Shown here one piece after another: positions 15,170 through 19,019 of a stretch of DNA of 19,019 nucleotides (position 1 is the stretch's first letter; each line of letters begins with the position of its first letter). The stretch comes from Dehalococcoidia bacterium (GTDB lineage: Bacteria > Chloroflexota > Dehalococcoidia > Dehalococcoidales > UBA1222). Where the stretch lies: NCBI GenBank assembly GCA_009783135.1, contig WRHS01000018.1:1-19019 (forward strand). Reading direction: 5' to 3'. The translations under genes and the position numbers were made by a program. Under the pieces are notes generated by a model that ran no database searches, was not told the origin of the DNA, and saw only the letters and a program-made list of their open reading frames with translations.

Positions 15170-15197
15170 TTATAACATAAGGTGTAGCCAGTGTAAA
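15169..15197 (-). promoter_or_regulatory. Promoter of the rpsO-pnp-dapB-asd-dapA operon
   Basis: On the - strand TTTACA (complement of 15192-15197) and TATAAT (complement of 15169-15174) are exactly 17 bases apart, with TG at the extended -10 position. The predicted start is near 15162, leaving a leader of about 30 bases. It is among the strongest promoter matches in the window and suits a ribosomal protein gene. Confidence 0.77.
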
Positions 15198-15212
15198 TTT
15201 TCCATGTTTGCG

Positions 15213-15240
15213 TTGTTTGGCGTCTCGTTTCTGCTATAAT
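15213..15240 (+). promoter_or_regulatory. Promoter of the DUF503-helicase run
   Basis: TTGTTT (15213-15218), a 16-base spacer and TATAAT (15235-15240) preceded by TGC form an extended -10 promoter. It is divergent from the rpsO promoter, with the two -35 boxes only 15 bases apart. Transcription would begin near 15247, about 32 bases before the DUF503 ATG. Confidence 0.55.
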
Positions 15241-15278
15241 TTCTGCATAGGTGAGAATTGGCGAGCGTATTTTAAAAC

Positions 15279-15569
15279 ATGAATGTCGGTGTATTACAGT
15301 TGCATCTGCGCCTGCCTGAAAATATGTCGCTTAAAAGCAAGCGGCAGGAGGTCAAGTCCGTCGTTGCTCAACTGCGCAATCATTTCAATGTTTCTGCAGC
15401 GGAGGTAGCGGACAATGATTTGTGGCAGGTGGCAACCATTGCCGTTTGTGTGGCATCAAATGACCAGCGTTTCTCCAATGAGGTGTTATCAAAGGCAGTG
15501 AATTTTGTCGAAGGTGGGCACTTTGACGTTGAGTTGCTGGACTACGAAATAGAACTCATTCTTTTGTAA
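15279..15569 (+). CDS. DUF503 (YlxP-like) family protein
   Basis: This 96-residue protein matches the DUF503/YlxP family: it begins MNVGVLQLHLRLPENMSLKSKR and continues EVKSVVAQLRNHFNVSAAEVADNDLWQ. It ends with the alternating ELLDYEIELILL strand. The family is small, cytosolic and ferredoxin-like in fold. Its role is thought to be in ribosome maturation or translation, because it usually sits next to infB and rbfA. Here it is instead the first gene of a run with an MrfA-type helicase, four bases ahead of that ATG. The ribosome binding site is weak. The family call is firm; function is not established. Confidence 0.9.
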   Translation: MNVGVLQLHLRLPENMSLKSKRQEVKSVVAQLRNHFNVSAAEVADNDLWQVATIAVCVASNDQRFSNEVLSKAVNFVEGGHFDVELLDYEIELILL

Positions 15570-15573
15570 GATT

Positions 15574-17907
15574 ATGCAGGACATATCCAATTTTATAACG
15601 CACCTTAAATGCCAGAGTTTTTACAAGGGGCAGATTGTTCACAATCAGGAGATGAAGGCGCGCGAAGCGCGCTATGGTGAGCTTGAAATGCCCCTTTCCC
15701 CTGTGTTGCAGCAGGTGTTATCGCAGCATCGTTTGGGTCCTCTTTATACCCATCAGACACAGGCGATTAACCTCATACGTGCCGCTAAAAATGTTATAGT
15801 ATCCACGTCTTCGGCATCAGGCAAGAGCATGTGCTATAACCTGCCGGTGATGCAGACGGCGCTGGATGAACGTCGCGCGTGCGCCATCTACCTGTTTCCC
15901 ACAAAGGCACTGGCACAGGATCAGTTAGGCAAAGTCAAACACTTGTTTTCGCCGTGCGTGCTGCGTGCCGAAGAATTCGATACCTTTGACGGAGATACTA
16001 CAGCCTATGAGCGTGTTTCTATCCGCCGTAACGCACGCTTGATTCTCACCAATCCAGATATGTTGCACGTAAGTATGCTGCCAAACCACAATTCATGGGC
16101 GCGTTTTATACGCAACCTGCGTTATGTGGTACTTGACGAAGCACACGCCTATCGCGGTGTTTTCGGCTCGCATGTGGCGCTTGTATTGCGGCGCTTGCGC
16201 AGGTTGTGTGATGCCTATGGTTCATCTCCGCAGTTCATACTTTGCTCAGCCACCATAGATAACCCTGCTGAGCATGCAACCAATCTCACTGGGCTGCCGT
16301 TTTCTGTTGTGGCTGATGACGGCTCCCCCAAAGGCGGCAAGGATTTTGTTTTCTGGAACCCTCCGCTTATTGACTCTGCAACAGGTGTACGGCGCAGCGC
16401 CAATGCAGAGGCGGCTGATTTGTCGGCGCAACTTATTTCAGAGGGCATTCGTTCCATCTGTTTTACACGCACGCGCAGGCTATCGGAGCTTTTAACAAGA
16501 TATATTCGCGATCGTCTGAATGACCTTGCACCGCCCTATGTTTCCCGTGTTAAGACGTATCGTGCAGGCTACCAAGCGCATGTGCGCCGCCAAATCGAGC
16601 GCGAACTCGCCTGTGGAGAGTTGATTGGAGTGGTGGCAACCAATGCGATGGAGCTTGGAGTTGACATAGGCGATTTGGAGGCTACGGTGCTTACGGGTTA
16701 TCCCGGCACAATATCAAGCACCTGGCAGCAGGCAGGGCGCAGCGGACGGCGTGACAGCCGCTCGCTTTCCTTTCTAATCGGATTGGATAATCCGCTTGAT
16801 CAGTACTTTATGCGACGACCTCAGTTTTTTTTCAGGCACACTTTTGAAAACGCCTTGGTTAACCCTGCCAATCACTACATTCTGTGTGCGCATCTGCTGT
16901 GTGCCGCATGGGAGCTTGCGCTTAGACCCGGGGATAAGCAGTATTTTGGGGACACTTTTCGTGCCAAAATCGCGCAGTTGCTGGCAGACAACCTTATTAA
17001 AGAACGCCGCGGGCATTTCTTTCTTTCAACGGCATTGTCCTATCCTGCAAGCGATGTGAATATTCGGGCTGCCTCAGGTGATAATTTCTCTCTGATAGAT
17101 GCCTCAAGCGGCAAACTGCTTGAAACGCTTGATCTTTCACATGCTTTCATGCAGGCACATCTTGGGGCAATTTATTTGCATCAGGGCGAAAGCTACAAGG
17201 TAACGGAATTTGATTTGGTAGGCAAGATTATTAAGGCTGAGCCGAACACGGCAAACTACTATACTGTTGCCAAAGATCTAACTGACATACGTATTCTTTC
17301 CGTACAAAAAGAAAAGACCATCGGCTGGCTCAATGTGTATCTTGGTGAGGTGAGAGTCAGCATGGATATTGTGAGTTATCGGAAAAAGAAACACTTCACG
17401 GATGAGATTTTGGGAGAGGAGCCGCTGGTTTTACCCACTCAGTGTTTTAGTACGGTGGCGCTTTGGTTTGATCTGCCGCGTGATGCGGTGAATTGTGTCG
17501 CAGCGGAGGGTTTGGACTTCCTTGGCGGCATACATGGCTTGGAGCATGCCGCGATAGGTATGCTGCCGTTGTTTGCCATGTGTGACAGAAATGATATAGG
17601 GGGGCTTTCTACACCGCTGCATGCGGATACTGGCAAGGCGCAAATCTTCATCTATGATGCTTATGCGGGTGGTGTGGGCATTGCGGAGAAAGGCTTTGAG
17701 GTAATCCGTGAGTTGTGGCAAGCTACGCTTGCAACCATAGTGGAGTGTTCTTGCCATGACGGTTGTCCGGCGTGCATTCAATCACCAAAGTGCGGCAATA
17801 ACAACAAGCCATTGGATAAGCAGGCGGCACGAATACTGCTTGATGCATTGTTGAGGCTGGCTCAGGAAACACCGCAAAATGAAAGCATGAGACCATCTGG
17901 TGTATAA
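15574..17907 (+). CDS. DEAH-box helicase with C-terminal DUF1998, MrfA/YprA-like
   Basis: This 777-residue superfamily 2 helicase carries all main motifs. LYTHQTQAI lies at 57-65, and motif I is STSSASGKSMC (78-87). Motif II is DEAH at 188-191, followed by CSATI as motif III. The second RecA domain has ICFTRTRR, VATNAMELGVDIGDLEATV and ends with QQAGRSGRR as motif VI. The C-terminal part has the DUF1998-type zinc-like cluster: C725, C727, C731, C734 and C740 in CSCHDGCPACIQSPKCGN. This layout is that of B. subtilis MrfA (YprA), a 3'-5' helicase that acts with the exonuclease MrfB in repair of mitomycin C damage. No mrfB-like gene is visible here. It follows DUF503 by four bases, so they share a transcript. 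The substrate in this organism is inferred, not shown. Confidence 0.92.
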   Translation: MQDISNFITHLKCQSFYKGQIVHNQEMKAREARYGELEMPLSPVLQQVLSQHRLGPLYTHQTQAINLIRAAKNVIVSTSSASGKSMCYNLPVMQTALDERRACAIYLFPTKALAQDQLGKVKHLFSPCVLRAEEFDTFDGDTTAYERVSIRRNARLILTNPDMLHVSMLPNHNSWARFIRNLRYVVLDEAHAYRGVFGSHVALVLRRLRRLCDAYGSSPQFILCSATIDNPAEHATNLTGLPFSVVADDGSPKGGKDFVFWNPPLIDSATGVRRSANAEAADLSAQLISEGIRSICFTRTRRLSELLTRYIRDRLNDLAPPYVSRVKTYRAGYQAHVRRQIERELACGELIGVVATNAMELGVDIGDLEATVLTGYPGTISSTWQQAGRSGRRDSRSLSFLIGLDNPLDQYFMRRPQFFFRHTFENALVNPANHYILCAHLLCAAWELALRPGDKQYFGDTFRAKIAQLLADNLIKERRGHFFLSTALSYPASDVNIRAASGDNFSLIDASSGKLLETLDLSHAFMQAHLGAIYLHQGESYKVTEFDLVGKIIKAEPNTANYYTVAKDLTDIRILSVQKEKTIGWLNVYLGEVRVSMDIVSYRKKKHFTDEILGEEPLVLPTQCFSTVALWFDLPRDAVNCVAAEGLDFLGGIHGLEHAAIGMLPLFAMCDRNDIGGLSTPLHADTGKAQIFIYDAYAGGVGIAEKGFEVIRELWQATLATIVECSCHDGCPACIQSPKCGNNNKPLDKQAARILLDALLRLAQETPQNESMRPSGV

Positions 17908-17955
17908 TTGGCATGGCTTATAGATTAATATGTCTTAAAATTCAATGGAGCGAGT

Positions 17956-18849
17956 ATGCATACCATAGAAATTGGAATTAGTCCGGTTTTATTTCGCATG
18001 GGTAGTTTGGAGGTGCGTTGGTACGGCGCCATGATGGTGCTGGCCATAGCGGTGCTGATATTCTGGGTTTATATGCAGATCCGGCGAGGTGCCAAAATTT
18101 CCTATGACGATTTACTTGGTGCTGCCATAGTCGGCATTCCGTCAGGCATGGTTTTCGCCCGTCTGCTGCATGTTTTTGACGGAACTGAGAACATTCGGCA
18201 TTACTTTTCCAACCCTATAAGCATCTTCGGCGGCAGTGGACTGACGGTTTATGGTGCCATATTGGGTGCGGCGTTGGGGGTTTGGATTTACAGCCGTTTC
18301 AGAAAAATTAATTATGCTTATTTGGTGGATGTGGTCACACCGGGTGTCATCATGGCACAGGCTATAGGGCGTGTGGGATGCCTCTTCAACGGCTGTTGCT
18401 ATGGCGACGAAGGCAGCCGCTTCAACATTGTATATACCAATCCTGAGTCTTTTGCTCCACTGCATCAGGCTTTCCAGCCGACACAGGTGTATGAGATTTT
18501 ATTTCTGATGGCATTGTTGGCTGTAATTATGATTTTTCGCAGTAAGTTCAAGCCTTCCGGCGTACAGTTTATGGTGTATCTCGGTACGTACTCATTGTGG
18601 CGTATTGCCATTGGATTCCAGCGAGAGGGCGGAACGCCGTGGGTGTTTGGTTTGGTTGAGGCGCAGGTTATTGGCATCATTGCGGCAACCATCTGCATTG
18701 GCGGAATTATTTATCTGACAACCGGCAAACGCTACCTTACGGGAAGCACAGCAGCGGACGCAAGCATCTGCGCGGAAAATGTTACTACCAAATCGCATGC
18801 TTCTGAACAGGAATTAGCTGCTGAGGATTTAGCATCTGACGGGGATTAA
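17956..18849 (+). CDS. lgt: Prolipoprotein diacylglyceryl transferase
   Basis: Lgt moves diacylglycerol from phosphatidylglycerol onto the lipobox cysteine of prolipoproteins at the cytoplasmic membrane. The 297-residue protein has about seven hydrophobic segments, with RWYGAMMVLA near the start. The signature GRVGCLFNGCCYG (138-150) contains R139 and N145, and FQPTQVYEIL plus SLWRIAIGFQREG follow. Where E. coli Lgt has the important H103 (SFHGG), this protein has Tyr in LTVYGA (Y99), a change I believe is shared by other Lgt branches. The last 45 residues are a hydrophilic tail rich in Ala, Ser and Glu, beyond the normal end. GGAG lies five bases before the ATG. A TATAAT at 17903-17908 overlaps the helicase stop but lacks a matching -35. 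An export link to the helicase is not apparent. Confidence 0.95.
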   Translation: MHTIEIGISPVLFRMGSLEVRWYGAMMVLAIAVLIFWVYMQIRRGAKISYDDLLGAAIVGIPSGMVFARLLHVFDGTENIRHYFSNPISIFGGSGLTVYGAILGAALGVWIYSRFRKINYAYLVDVVTPGVIMAQAIGRVGCLFNGCCYGDEGSRFNIVYTNPESFAPLHQAFQPTQVYEILFLMALLAVIMIFRSKFKPSGVQFMVYLGTYSLWRIAIGFQREGGTPWVFGLVEAQVIGIIAATICIGGIIYLTTGKRYLTGSTAADASICAENVTTKSHASEQELAAEDLASDGD

Positions 18850-18889
18850 CGGATTCCCATCTCTGAGCCTTTGCATAGTTACTGCGGCA

Positions 18890-19019
18890 TTAGATGTTTG
18901 CAGCGGCGCGGTCGAATAGTTCGGCTGCGCGGAATGAACTTCTCACAAGCGGTGCCGAGGCTATGCCTTTGAACCCTTCATGCATGCCGATTTTTTCATA
19001 CTCGGCAAATTCCTCTGGA
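18890..19019 (-). CDS. lipA: Lipoyl synthase, C-terminal end (5' part outside window)
   Basis: The last 42 codons of an open frame running off the right edge read PEEFAEYEKIGMHEGFKGIA then SAPLVRSSFRAAELF, ending at a TAA. This matches the C-terminus of LipA, the radical-SAM enzyme that inserts two sulfurs into protein-bound octanoate. The GF-x-x-IASAPLVRSS block is characteristic, and its serine in RSS is the ligand of the auxiliary 4Fe-4S cluster. The two CxxxC-type cluster motifs lie outside the window. It is convergent with lgt, 40 bases apart, and I see no clear terminator between them. Confidence 0.86.
   Translation of the reverse strand, partial: PEEFAEYEKIGMHEGFKGIASAPLVRSSFRAAELFDRAAANI

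Noticed and set aside
18850..18889. Expected terminator between the convergent lgt and lipA genes
   Set aside because: I looked for a hairpin with a T-tract in the 40 bases and saw none that was convincing.

Overview
The window is a dense stretch of bacterial chromosome with no sign of phage, plasmid, insertion sequence or CRISPR. Several features fit a Dehalococcoidia-type Chloroflexota: the gene set and the rpsO-pnp-dapB-asd-dapA order, an inositol-lipid gene run outside Actinobacteria, and the TruB motif GHGGTLDP. This placement rests on general resemblance only. Promoters look sigma70-like, often with an extended -10 (TGnTATAAT), and ribosome binding sites are AGAGGTGA/AAGGAG types.

Left part, + strand (1-7106). 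The 3' end of infB is followed directly by rbfA and then truB, the end of a translation and RNA-maturation operon. A 248-base gap with a good promoter (TTGACA-17-TATATT) leads to a second run: ino1, a GT4 glycosyltransferase, a CDP-alcohol phosphatidyltransferase and purA. The first three together look like a short pathway: glucose-6-phosphate to inositol phosphate (Ino1), then to phosphatidylinositol phosphate (the CDP-alcohol enzyme), then a mannosylated or otherwise glycosylated inositol lipid (the glycosyltransferase). purA is tightly spaced behind them and makes adenylosuccinate for AMP. A perfect 12-bp hairpin terminator at 7130-7160 serves both strands.

Middle part, - strand (7219-15197). 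Reading from the right, a strong promoter drives rpsO (TTG start), pnp, dapB, asd and dapA with gaps of 1-38 bases, so it is probably one operon joining ribosome and RNA turnover to the lysine/diaminopimelate branch. After dapA comes a 327-base spacer holding the dead 3' end of a GNAT acetyltransferase gene, a small hairpin and a likely gdhA promoter. Then come gdhA (assimilatory glutamate dehydrogenase) and a 306-residue coiled-coil protein of unknown function.

Right part. From the divergent promoter region at 15131-15278 the + strand carries a DUF503 (YlxP-like) gene, a DEAH helicase of the MrfA/YprA type with a C-terminal cysteine cluster, and lgt (lipoprotein diacylglyceryl transferase). 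The window ends in the 3' end of lipA on the - strand, convergent with lgt.

I did not find a clearly new multi-gene system. The observations most worth a second look are the GNAT remnant with a single in-frame stop, the inositol-lipid run and its possible operator, the unidentified coiled-coil protein behind gdhA, and DUF503 paired with an MrfA-type helicase away from its usual place next to infB-rbfA.
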